Source: Prorocentrum cordatum
Taxonomy: Eukaryota; Sar; Dinophyceae; Prorocentrales; Prorocentraceae
Direction of reading: 5' to 3'
Assembly (NCBI GenBank): GCA_963575745.1
Contig: CAUYUJ010020604.1
Span: forward strand, 509,748-561,385
Length of the DNA stretch: 51,638 nucleotides
The notes under the pieces were generated by a model, which was not told the origin of the DNA, ran no database searches, and worked only from the letters and a program-made list of their open reading frames with translations. The position numbers and the translations under genes were made by a program. Below are positions 11,640 through 20,569 of the stretch, in pieces (the stretch's first letter is position 1; each line of letters starts with the position of its first letter).

Positions 11640-11935
11640 AGCACCGCAAAGCGTAGTATCAACCTAGCATTGCATCGCATGCCGTGGCATGGCACGGGAA
11701 ATGACGCCAGCGCTGCAGCGGGAGCACGAGTCGAAACGAGCGGAAGCGCGGAAATGAGGCCAGCGCTGCAGCGGGAACACGATTCGGAACGAGCGGAAAC
11801 ACGGAAATGAGGCCAGCGCTGCAGCGAGAGCACGATTCGGAACGAGCGGGGCCCGAAAATGAGGCCGGCGCCTCAGCGAGAGCAGCATTTTGGGAAAAAA
11901 CGCAGGCGAAAACCTAACTCCGGGGAAGGCTCCTG
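11640..11935. repeat. Composite dispersed repeat copy 1: 53 bp tandem units
   Basis: Three 53 bp units start at 11698, 11751 and 11804, with a shorter, diverged fourth at about 11855. Each contains CCAGCGCTGCAGCG followed by GAACGAGCGG. The array, its 5' flank (CAACCTAGCATTGCAT and GCCGTGGCATGGCACGG) and its 3' flank (CAGCATTTTGG and GCGAAAACC) recur with few changes at 38390-38670, and in part at 37945-38060. Confidence 0.88.
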
Positions 11936-12190
11936 GGCGCCAGAAGCAGAAATTCAGCATTTTCAAACGAAAAATGTGTATTGGAATGGCCTTTTTTCGG
12001 CGCCGCCTCGGGACTCGATTTCCTGGCGCCAGCCGGAACAGGCTCTGGACCCGGCCCGGGCGCCGGCCCGGGCGCCGGCTCGGGCGTCCGGCCCGGGCGC
12101 TGGCTCGGGCGCCGGCGTCGGAATCGGCCTGGGAGGCCTCCCCGGGCGCCGGAAGCAGAAATTCAGCATTTTCAACTTGGATGGGCGGTG
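11936..12190. repeat. Composite dispersed repeat copy 1: GC block
   Basis: The block holds CCTTTTTTCGGCGCCGCCTC, then repeated CCGGGCGCCGGC units. It is bracketed by two copies of GAAGCAGAAATTCAGCATTT at about 11943 and 12151. The same TTTTTTCGGCGCCGCCTCGG and CCGGGCGCCGGCTCGGGCGT segments occur at 37837-37945, where they lie 5' rather than 3' of the 53 bp units. Confidence 0.85.
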
Positions 12191-12582
12191 TGGTTCCTAT
12201 CGAATTTGGTTGGTTATAGATCCGTATATCCTAGCTTATAACTTGGTCATATCTTCTTATAACCCACTGGAAGCGCTGATCTGAGATAATACCAGAGCTA
12301 ACTGTTTGGGGCGAGTGCGTATCTGATCTATCTGCTAGCGCAAGATGCTATGCAACATAGTTGCGAAGCTAACTACATTACCATCACTTTCGTATCTATT
12401 TAGGCCAGATATCTAAGCGTTTAGCAACCACCTATAACCTACTTACGCTCCCCTTCTAATCAAGATAGCGATCTGGGTTAGCGAAATTAGCGAACCAGGT
12501 TAGCAATATCGTAAACTCGTTTTACAACATGCGTTTTTCTGTTTGCCAGAACAGAAATCAAGCTTCCCAGGGGCAGCGTTGG
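12191..12582. other. AT-richer spacer with GTTAGC motifs
   Basis: This is unusually AT-rich for the window and carries many GTTAGC/GCTAAC and GATCTGG/ATAGC motifs on both strands. A similar GTTAGC-rich stretch lies at 37590-37790 beside the second copy of the composite repeat. It lies immediately 5' of gene A's relic leader and may include promoter sequence, but no known promoter motif is identifiable. Confidence 0.5.
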
Positions 12583-12602
12583 ACATAGCCGTTTTGGCTC
12601 AG
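12583..12602 (+). other. Relic spliced leader of gene A
   Basis: The bases ATAGCCGTTTTGGCTCAG match the 3' part of DinoSL (canonical core TAGCCATTTTGGCTCAAG) except for A to G at the tenth leader base and loss of one A near the end. In dinoflagellates, mRNAs that carry the leader can be reverse transcribed and reinserted, leaving such relics. The internal TAG can then act as a new trans-splice acceptor. The start codon of gene A lies 80 bases downstream. Confidence 0.8.
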
Positions 12603-12681
12603 ACCACAGGCGAGGGCGATTTCGAGAGCTTCTTGTGATACTTCAGATTTGCGGAACACAGATTTTACTTTTCACAAGTTG

Positions 12682-15222
12682 ATGTCTATCCAGATTGGTT
12701 TCATGTCTCGCCTCCCTGCGGTGGCTGCAAGATTGAATGAGGAGGTGATGAATTTCAATATGTTGGATTTGTCGACTCTAGACAGCGATGCAAAATCGTT
12801 GCAGCTGAAGGCCAAGTCCGCGGAGTGCGTGAAGCTGTTGTTGGACAACGGGCTGGCGTATCGTGTTCGAGTTCGGTCAGAGAAGGGTGGCACGCACAGC
12901 TGCAACAGGCAGGGTCAGGGCGTCGACCCGTTCGACGTTCACAGTCTAGGCAAGCGGATATGTGAACAAGGATTCGTGTGGAGCAGGGTCGACGACCCAG
13001 TCGCGTTCGAAGTGGATCACAGTTCGGACACCCAGTACATCTTCAACAAAAATTTGGCGGACAACTCTGGGGGGCAACTCGCTCCCGTCGTGAAGGAGGA
13101 TCTCATCATGGTTACAGTGTCTTGCTCGCATTCTCTGCAGTGGTACAAGGCCGTGAATTATGGCTGCCGCACACATTTGGAATCATTGAGTTCGAACGGG
13201 CGTCTATCCAAAGATAAGGTCCAACAGTTCAAATGCAATATTTCGTGTCCGTAAGAGCTCGATCCACCAGCCTATCGCCCCAGCCCCGATCCATAACCCT
13301 TGTCCCAAGGGTGGGGGTGGAGGCGGAGGGGGGATTGGGAGGAGCACGGAGTATGATGAAGATCATGACACATAGGTTGGTGGGTCGAACTTTTAATTGG
13401 CTCGCTGTTTATTGCATTTGGCATCCTCAGGTGGTTGCCGTCAACCCCAGCCAAGCCGATGCTCTTGATAATGGGTTGGAATGGGTAATAATTCGTAAGG
13501 AAGTGGAGGCGGCGGTGCCAGGTTTGCCGTACTACTTGGCTGAGTGCGGCAACGCTGGCCACGGCGCCGAACGGATCCAGACGAAGTTGCAGACGTTGTT
13601 GCAAATCTTCTCGCGCGGCAAGCAGAACTTCGAGTCAACTGGAGACTACAAGTGGGCAGCTGTTGCCCAGCGTATTGAGAGTACCAACCCGCGCCTTGCC
13701 AAGCAGGTGCTCGACATGACCAAGTTCGTGGACAGGTATTCAGGTGGAGGTGTTCGCGGCATATTCCTGGAGGAGCTGGACCTTTGGAGCAAGCAGCTCA
13801 GGAGCCGTTGCGAGGTGAACGGCAGCACGTTCGGGATACTTGGAGGGGCAGAATTCTTATCTGGACCCGAACTGATCGTCGCCATGCTGAAGGCGGCCTA
13901 CGTTTCGCCCGACAACCACCAGCGCATGGGCATATCGACGTTGCTTACGAGCACGGACATCTCGAACGTGGTCAACAAGAAGCGCGCGGAAGCAATCAAC
14001 GTCTGCGAGGTGATCAGGACCGCCAAGAAGTTCTACACTGATCACGCATCAGACTTGATGGACAAGAGTACCTACATCAGGATCCGCGGTGATATGGAAG
14101 TGCGGGCAGTCATGTTTCTCTTGGCAAAAAAAAACACCGAGGAGGCGCACCTTCTCCAGCCTCGCTGAGATCAAGGTCGAGTGGTGGAATGACGTGAAGG
14201 CCGCCATGCCCCCAGACTTCGCGCTCGTGAGCCCCTTCGGGCAAATCTAGCTCCCGTCGTCTGGCAGTGGTAGCGTCGGCCCACATGTGGTCTGCTTTGG
14301 TGCTGATGGAGGGGTTTCACAGGAGACGCTGAAGCAGCGCGGCTTTGTGTTGAAGGCGGAGGTCGAGCTCAAGAAGAATGACGCCGATGTTGCGACTGCT
14401 AAGCCCAAGAAGTGGATCATCAACGAGTTCAGGGGTTCCGAAGTGGTCCTCCTCAACACGTACGTGGCGGAGCCAGCGAAAGTCGCGAAAGGCAAGGGCA
14501 AGAAACTGAACCGGAAGAAGAACGAGGACACCATGACCGTGTGCAGTGGCGAGCTCCTCGACAAGCACAAGGCCGTGAAGATCATGACCTACCACCTCGT
14601 GTCGTGCAAGACGTGGGACATCCTGAGCAACAAGGAGGTGCAGGCCGAGCTCGCCAAAGCCACCCTTCGCAAGGCCCTTTGCCACGTTTTCAATGTGTAT
14701 AGGCCTGTTGCTGATCTATCAATAACGTACACAGTCGATCCTAAGTTTGAGATTCGGGATATTGTGGCCGAGAGGGACTTTGGCAAGAGCGAGCTCGTGA
14801 TGGTTCCTTTCGCCCTTTCTGTTGGTGTATGCGATGCCACTAGAGTGCCTTCTACTGGCGTCGTCGTACCGATGCCGCCGAAACTTCCAGACGACCTCGC
14901 GGCATACGTGTCCCCAACAGTGGCTTTCCCAAAGCAGGAGCTCGGCAAGAAAAGCCCAACGCCAGTGGCGTATTGGGTTGTCCACAGCGGCAAGGTTTTC
15001 AACGTACAGCCAGGGGTTTTGAAAATTGAGGTGAGCGCTGTCGTTGCAGACAGCGGCAAGAAGCGAAATATTGAGGTAGGGTTGCCCATGTTGTTCAACA
15101 AGACTGGCTCGATCAAGAAGGGAGATGAAATTATTCGGGGCGAGCCAGGGAGTCCGTCGTCCCCAGCCAAGAGGTCTCTCGCTGCCTCGGCTTCTACTCC
15201 GAGCAAGCGGGTCAAAGAGTGA
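12682..15222 (+). CDS. Gene A: uncharacterised protein, about 772 aa, three inferred exons
   Basis: The function is unknown. My model joins 12682-13250, 13376-14226 and 14323-15222; both splices keep frame and have GT...AG ends. The start is the first ATG (MSIQIGFMSRLP) in the long frame; another lies at 12703. Within exon 2 the frame must shift by one base at a run of nine A at 14126-14134. With eight A, AKKTPRRR runs straight into SSLAEIKVEWWNDVKAAM. The middle is helix-rich and polar. Residues near 480-520 hold GKGKKLNRKKN. The end is basic, SPAKRSLAASASTPSKRVKE, resembling a nuclear localisation signal. No catalytic motif, signal peptide or membrane segment is visible. The family seems dinoflagellate-restricted from memory. 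A relic leader 80 bases upstream marks it as a probable retrocopy. The frameshift may be a sequencing error or the start of decay. Confidence 0.68.
13251..13375 (+). other. Inferred intron 1 of gene A
   Basis: The donor GTAAGAG and acceptor CATAG|G give 125 bases and preserve frame (phase 2), producing ISCPLVGRTFNW across the junction. An alternative also in frame uses GT at 13219 and AG at 13429-13430. RNA data would settle the choice. Confidence 0.5.
14227..14322 (+). other. Inferred intron 2 of gene A
   Basis: The donor GTGAGC and acceptor TTTCACAG|G enclose 96 bases in phase 0 and remove an otherwise in-frame TAG at 14248-14250. The junction reads PDFAL then ETLKQRGF. Confidence 0.5.
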
Positions 15223-15845
15223 GTGAACCCACGCCATCTGTTTCTGATTGATGAGTGGGGGTGCCGCGTGCAGCGGTTTTGTGCTGCGCCGCACGCGCGC
15301 TCGCGCGTGCGATGTCTTTTGCACCCCCACTCGCTGCTTCGAGCTCGTCGCAACCTGCGGCGTACCGCATAAGAGACGTTGATGTGTCGACGCCGTTGCG
15401 CGTCGGTAGCAAGGCCAGGAACACAACGCAGCGAGGGTGAGGGTTACCAAGAGGAGGAGGAGGAGAAGTAGAAGGAAGAAGAGGAGGAGGAGGAGGTCAA
15501 GAGAAACAGAACACGATAACACAAGTATGCGAATACGTCCCTCCTCCTCATCCTCCTCCTCCTCCTTCCCTGGGTGGCACACGGGTACGCGCAACTAAAC
15601 ACAGTGCCCACGTCACCGTCGACAGCAGCAACAACAACACCACCAACAACAACATCGGCACCATCGGCACCATCACCATCTATCATCATCGTCAACATCA
15701 CCGCCATCACCATCGTCACCATCGTCATCGGCATCAGCATAACCGTCATCGGCACCATCATCGTCACCATCACCATCATCATCGTCAGCATCAGGCCCCA
15801 ATCCCAGAACCATCGTCACCATCATCGTCGCAATCCCAATCATCA
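15223..15845. repeat. Spacer A-B with GGA/TCC and CAT/CAC triplets
   Basis: After gene A comes unique sequence with short GGA/GAA (about 15451-15495) and TCC (about 15541-15566) runs. A CAT/CAC/CGT-type triplet block follows from about 15645 to 15845 and ends directly at the relic leader of gene B. No gene is seen. Confidence 0.75.
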
Positions 15846-15863
15846 CCGCAGCCGTTTGGGCTG
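15846..15863 (+). other. Possible relic spliced leader of gene B
   Basis: CCGCAGCCGTTTGGGCTG matches 14 of 18 bases of the leader core CCGTAGCCATTTTGGCTC and carries the same A to G change as the relics of A, C and D. It lies 75 bases before gene B's ATG, a spacing close to that of gene A. It is more diverged than the others, so the call is tentative. Confidence 0.45.
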
Positions 15864-15938
15864 TCCAGCACTCGACCGAAATTGGTGGCTTCACGTCTTC
15901 TGTTGGTTGGTCGAGGCTGCCACTCGACACCTTCGGCC

Positions 15939-16649
15939 ATGGCGCAAGCGGGCCACGTCTGCATTGACCTTGGGTACGGTATGATATCTCTGGATCCTTC
16001 CCCGAAGATCGCAAATTCATGGGTCACCAAGGTGATGGAAAAACACGGGAAACAGTGGGTGGAATGCGATAGGCTTGTGGCTGCCTTCTCTAAGTTGGTG
16101 AAGAAAGACTTCCGCATGTTGAGCAAGCTGCAGACCTTGCGTAGCCAGAAATGCCAGGAGCTGATGTTGGACTTCATGAGCGGTCGGGAGGAGCCTGAGC
16201 TCGACGTTGCCAGCGCCGCCTCGGACCCTCACCAGCCTCCTCCTGCCAAGAGGGCGAAGAAAGAGATGGTGGACAACATCGAGGGTTACGTGCAGATCAC
16301 CGTCACGGACTCCAGCATGAACGAGCACACGGTCAATTGCTTACCTGCCCCGTGCCAGCGCTCGAAGCTCGTCGTAGAGCTGACCGAGGCGAACATCCTC
16401 TTGTTGACCAAGGCGCCGAGCTCCGAGGAGAACGCAGAGTTCGTGCCCGAGATCAGCTATGCCGACGTTTGGTGGCTGCCGTACCGCAGGGCCCTTCGGA
16501 CGAGCTACTGGCACTCTGAGTTCAAGAAGATGACCTTCAGAACCCAGCAGGTCAAGACGGGGGCCCCCGAGGAGATGCAGCACAGGGCCGAAGTCATCGG
16601 CAAGCAGTTACAAGAGCTCCACGACGCCAACCCCGAGCAGTCATCATAG
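15939..16649 (+). CDS. Gene B: uncharacterised basic/acidic protein, 236 aa
   Basis: A single uninterrupted frame starts at ATG in the context GGCCATGGCG (MAQAGHVCIDLGYG) and ends at TAG. The first 90 residues are mixed and charged (KVMEKHGKQWVECDRL, KLQTLRSQKCQELMLDF). Residues around 100-115 form a proline/lysine segment, PPPAKRAKKE, resembling a nuclear localisation signal. The second half has hydrophobic, possibly beta-rich stretches (GYVQITVTDSS, KLVVELTEANILLL), then a tryptophan/tyrosine cluster (ADVWWLPYRRALRTSYW). No known domain, signal peptide or membrane span is seen. It follows gene A in the same orientation behind a possible relic leader. Lack of introns agrees with a retrocopy. 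The function is unknown. Confidence 0.7.
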   Translation: MAQAGHVCIDLGYGMISLDPSPKIANSWVTKVMEKHGKQWVECDRLVAAFSKLVKKDFRMLSKLQTLRSQKCQELMLDFMSGREEPELDVASAASDPHQPPPAKRAKKEMVDNIEGYVQITVTDSSMNEHTVNCLPAPCQRSKLVVELTEANILLLTKAPSSEENAEFVPEISYADVWWLPYRRALRTSYWHSEFKKMTFRTQQVKTGAPEEMQHRAEVIGKQLQELHDANPEQSS

Positions 16650-16921
16650 GGCCGTTGACGTCGGTGTGTTGTTGGCGCGCCAGTCTGCAGTATTGCTTTG
16701 GGGTTCCGCATGTGTCCATGCGAATGCACGTTGCTGCAAGCTACTGGCGCTGGACCACGGCTCACTCTAGTCGCAGGCAGGGGCAACGGGGCACCAGCCA
16801 GAAGCGCACAAAAAACATCGTCACCATCGTCATCACCATCGTTGACACCATCGTCATCATCAACATCACCACCGCCATCATCACAACGTTCCAGGAGCCA
16901 CGGTCCCCGTGACAAGGGGGA
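16650..16921. other. Spacer with CATC repeat
   Basis: The 3' flank of gene B has a short CATCGTCATCACCATC block at about 16815-16885, like the block upstream of gene B. No gene is seen. Confidence 0.6.
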
Positions 16922-17175
16922 AGCAGAAGGAGGAAGAGGAGGAGGAGGAGGAGGAGGAGGAGGAGGAGGAGGAAGAGGTGGAGGGGGAGGAGGAGGAGGA
17001 CGGCGAGGAGGAGGAGGAGGAGGAGGAGGAGGAGGAGGACGGTGAGGGGGAGGAGGAGGAGGAGGAGGAGGAGGAGGAGGAGGAGGAGGAGGGGGAGGAG
17101 GAGGAGGAGGGAGGAGGAGGAGGAGGTGGAGGTGGAAGAGGAGGAGGAGGAGGAGGAGGAGGAGGAGGAGGCTGA
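16922..17175. repeat. GGA triplet microsatellite
   Basis: About 250 bases of nearly continuous GGA/GAG repeat. Frames give poly-Glu, poly-Gly or Arg strings and are not genes. Confidence 0.93.
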
Positions 17176-18036
17176 GGAGGAGGAGTCGGGCTGGCGCCTC
17201 TCGCCGCGCGCACGCGCCGCCCCGACGCTCTCTCCGCCCTTGACGGTGCGCCGCACCCCGCGTGCGCGGGGCAGGGCGCGAGGGGGGGAGGTGCAACAGC
17301 TGTTGAGGTCACGACGATGACGACAGGTATGACGAATGACGAATACGGCTACGATGATGAGGTGGATGAGGCGAGTGAGGAGTACGCTGAGACGGAGGGG
17401 GAGGAGGGCACGCGAGAGGTGGCGGCGAGTTGAAAGACGATGAGGACGACGACGAATCAGCAGCTATGGTACGATTTGGAGTGGGAGGATGTCGTCGATG
17501 ATGGTGTAGAGGCAGCTCTGAAGCCAGACTGTACATCTCCGTCCTCCCCTCTTCAGTCCTCCGTCCTACCGCATCCCTCCTCCCTCCTCCAGTCCTCAAT
17601 CCCGCCTCATCCTCATCATCAGCCTCCTCATCCGCATCCAGCAGCCTCCTCCTGGGGGTGCCGCGGACGTCTGTGCGAGGTAGTGTGGTCTGACAGTGCG
17701 AGTGAGCACAAAAGTGCTCACTCGCCAGGGCGAGTGAGCACTCAGAACCAACCGGGTACCCGGAACAGGTGGCGCCCGTCTGATCAGCATCGGTGCCCGC
17801 CTGACTGAGCTCGAGCATCACAGGTTGTGTTCATTGTCCCCCTCGCGTGTTGACCGATCGAGTGGACTGAGGGGGGTGCTGGACCCGACACCTGGGGGGT
17901 GAGATGCGACTCGGTGCGCCTCGTGACCCTTTCGAGGGCAGGGCTTGGATCCCTCGGCTTGCCAGCTAGAGCCCGACAGAGTACTCAATGTGGTGGCACC
18001 GACGTCGATGCACCCCCCCCCGTTCCCCCGTCCCCC
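17176..18036. other. Spacer without a supportable gene
   Basis: The sequence is GC-rich with imperfect GATGAC and CCTCATC triplets. GAGTGAGCAC repeats around 17699-17742 include AAAGTGCTCACTCGCC, which is nearly complementary to neighbouring GAGTGAGCAC. No domain is recognised. Confidence 0.45.
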
Positions 18037-18106
18037 CTCCCCCTCCTCCTCCTCCTCCTCCTCGTCCTCCCCCTCCTCCTCCTCCTCCTCCTCCTCCTCC
18101 TCCGAG
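18037..18106. repeat. TCC triplet microsatellite
   Basis: An imperfect TCC run ends about 65 bases before the relic leader of gene C. Confidence 0.92.
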
Positions 18107-18171
18107 GGTAAGAGTTGGGTCGTTGGTGCACCGCCTCGCTGGCATCCTCCACCTCCTCCTGCCTCTGGCTT

Positions 18172-18189
18172 GTAGCCGTTTTGGCTCAG
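18172..18189 (+). other. Relic spliced leader of gene C
   Basis: GTAGCCGTTTTGGCTCAG matches the DinoSL segment GTAGCCATTTTGGCTCAAG except for the A to G change and one missing A. This is one of the two clearest relics in the window. An ATG lies 70 bases downstream at 18259 (context GCGCCATGGCC), out of frame with the long ORF, whose first ATG is at 18342. Confidence 0.82.
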
Positions 18190-18341
18190 AGAGTGGCCTT
18201 GGGAATACAAACTTCGACTTCGAACGTTTGGTGTGGTTCACTCGCTCTCTTTCGCGCCATGGCCGTGGAGTCTGTTGCTGGTGCTTTGGTCAATGAGATC
18301 AGGAGCAGGCTTCACTTCGTTGAAATCTCGCCAACGGCGGG

Positions 18342-19898
18342 ATGGACAGGGTCGCTCTCATGGAGGCGCAGGCCCAAACACTCATCTCCGTCCCTACCCA
18401 CGCTTCTGGTATGACGATGGATGTCGCCACCGTGGTCTCGCAAGAGATCAACGGTGGTCCGTGGAGCCCCGCCCAGAAGACGATGCTGTGCAGCGTCCTG
18501 GGCGACCGCATGGCGAACGCCGACTCGTCCAAGAGTGGCGGCCAGAAGAACGCCCGCGCTCAGCAGACGTGCAAGGCGCTCCACATGTACCTGACGAACT
18601 TGGACTGGAGCCTTCTCGAGGACGATAGGCGCAGTCCCCTTTCCAAGCTCGAGGTGATTGGGACCAGGATGTACAAGATCGGCTTGGCGTGCCCAGGAGC
18701 TTCCGTCTTGAAGAGGGCAGTCGGGATCATTATGATTGTGGGCCTACCGTCTGGCCAAGATGAGATCTCGGCGCAGACCAAGAGGCAGTGGATGACGGAC
18801 CTCCAGTCGCTCATCAAGGCAATTGACGAGAAGGCCACGCACCCTGCACAACACGTCAAACACCTGCCTGACGACCCGCGCGCTCTCGCGCCGCCCGTGT
18901 TCCACTTCGCCTACGGCGACGACGTGCCAGGGGAGCCGCCGATCGAGGTGACCACGCAGTTGCTGGACATGATGGAGGACAGCCTGGGCTACAGGAAGAC
19001 GCACAAGTCGTTCAGGGCGCAGTCTGGACCAACTTCGGGGTGCTCGTCGGCTGGCGCTCAGCAGCACTTCGGCGGCAACACGGGCAACGCCATGGGCGAC
19101 ATGATGGCCAACTTCGTCATGATGGCCCGCATGATGATGCAAGGCGGTGCCGCTCCTGCTTCGTATCAGCCCCCGACTGAAGCCACCGCGAGGCTCCTGG
19201 ACTGCGGGCCCAGGGCCATGCGGCCGCCCTCCTCCCATGGAACGATCAGCGCAGCTACGCTGCCCATGGGTTGCCCAGCAGCGTCGAATTCGGGTTCCCC
19301 ATTGGCGCTGGCAGATTCTCCTCCCGAAGCGGCTGCTGGTGCGCACGCACTTGCACCTACTGATGGCCCAGGTGCACCGCTTCTTGACGCGGGTCCTGTC
19401 CCTCGCGATGTCGGTCTACCTGCTGATGAACCGTCAGCTGCAGATGATGCCCAGGCGTTGATCGATGCCATGTCCGCAGCAGCTCGCGCAGCTGGGAGTC
19501 ACTTGGCGGGGCCCGCTGCCAAGAAGGCGGCCGAGGACACTGTCGGCGACGGTGCCGCGCCTGGCAGGGGCAGGGGCAGGGGCAGGGGCAAGGGAAAGGC
19601 CAAGGCCAAGGCTGCGCCCAAGCCCAAGCCCTTGCCCAAGTCAAAAGCTAAGAGCGCTGCCAGCACAGCGACGGAGGGTGCTGTCAAGGGCATGTTCAAA
19701 GCCAACTCCGTCAGCGTGGACGTTCGCCCATTCCTCAAGAAGTCGTGCATCGAGTCTCGGGATCGCAACACGTACGCGAGCTGGGTCTATGGCAAGGCCA
19801 AGACAGTTGCTAGGCAGGTTGGCCTGTCGGACAAGTTCTCACTCGACGTAGCCAGGCTCGCGTACCAGTCAGCGTCCGAGCTCTGGAAGAACTCGTGA
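18342..19898 (+). CDS. Gene C: uncharacterised protein with RG and Lys/Pro tail, 518 aa
   Basis: The frame opens with MDRVALMEAQAQ after an in-frame TGA at 18321-18323. A better-placed ATG at 18259 starts MAVESVAGALVNEIRSRLHF in another frame, so the real N-terminus may include it, with a lost base or small intron between. Residues 30-200 are well mixed and probably helical. Around 250-268 is a methionine-rich stretch (DMMANFVMMARMMM). Residues 270-400 are proline/alanine-rich and probably disordered. Around 406-445 comes GRGRGRGRGKGKAKAKA followed by lysine/proline repeats, suited to nucleic-acid binding. The last 60 residues (SCIESRDRNTYASW onward) look folded. No enzyme motif is seen. The relic leader and absence of introns fit a retrocopy. 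The family seems dinoflagellate-restricted from memory; function unknown. Confidence 0.72.
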   Translation: MDRVALMEAQAQTLISVPTHASGMTMDVATVVSQEINGGPWSPAQKTMLCSVLGDRMANADSSKSGGQKNARAQQTCKALHMYLTNLDWSLLEDDRRSPLSKLEVIGTRMYKIGLACPGASVLKRAVGIIMIVGLPSGQDEISAQTKRQWMTDLQSLIKAIDEKATHPAQHVKHLPDDPRALAPPVFHFAYGDDVPGEPPIEVTTQLLDMMEDSLGYRKTHKSFRAQSGPTSGCSSAGAQQHFGGNTGNAMGDMMANFVMMARMMMQGGAAPASYQPPTEATARLLDCGPRAMRPPSSHGTISAATLPMGCPAASNSGSPLALADSPPEAAAGAHALAPTDGPGAPLLDAGPVPRDVGLPADEPSAADDAQALIDAMSAAARAAGSHLAGPAAKKAAEDTVGDGAAPGRGRGRGRGKGKAKAKAAPKPKPLPKSKAKSAASTATEGAVKGMFKANSVSVDVRPFLKKSCIESRDRNTYASWVYGKAKTVARQVGLSDKFSLDVARLAYQSASELWKNS

Positions 19899-20535
19899 GT
19901 GGTGCGGGTTGTCCGCGACCCTCTTCTCTCGACGCGGGCCTCTCCGCTGCTTTTGTCCAGCGCGCTGATAGTGTTTCGATTGGGGATGCGATTCCACCCA
20001 GCGCGCGATTCGTTTCAGTGGTTTGTGGAGCAGACGGTTCGTTGAAGAACAACTTTTCTGCACTTAGACCAAGCAACGCACAAATGAGAGGAGCAATGCG
20101 CATACGGGGCACGAATGCACCTCCTCCCTCCGTTTCCATCCTCCTTGTCATCGGCGCCCTCAACCTCCAACGTATACGTCCTCCTCCTCCGTATCCTCAC
20201 TCGTTTCGTCCTGCTTTCCCCCTCCCTACCGCCCCCCCCCTCCCTCGTTCATCCCTTTGATATCCTGCCTCCGTTGTCCACCGTGTCCCTTAGGAATCCC
20301 CTGGGCCAGAAATCCAACAAGCACCAATGCGAAACAAACGAAAAATATCGATAACCCAAACAACACACACAACTTGTAACGCGTTGCAAAGAGTAGGCTG
20401 CGTCGCGACATAAACAGCACCATCACCAACGCATCACCAGCACGATCATTACCAATACCATTACAATGCATATCATCATCACTTTACGCACATCATCATA
20501 ACCACCAGCAACATCACTCGCCAACGCCATCGCAT
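19899..20535. other. Spacer C-D with CCT and CAT/CAC-rich stretches
   Basis: The 3' flank of gene C contains imperfect CCTCC runs (about 20118-20260). A CAT/CAC/CAACGC-rich stretch from about 20410 to 20530 ends right before the relic leader of gene D. No gene is seen. Confidence 0.6.
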
Positions 20536-20557
20536 CGTAGCTCGCCGTTTGGCTCAG
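20536..20557 (+). other. Relic spliced leader of gene D
   Basis: CGTAGCTCGCCGTTTGGCTCAG keeps the leader's GTAGC and the CCGTTT-GGCTCAG core, with a small insertion after GTAGC and one T fewer. It ends 12 bases before the ATG of gene D. Confidence 0.62.
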
Positions 20558-20569
20558 ACCTCGTTCGGA

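Noticed and set aside
18342-19898. Gene C as a dinoflagellate/viral nucleoprotein or histone-like protein
   Set aside because: The basic part is a short tail on a 518 aa protein and no nucleoprotein core motif is visible.
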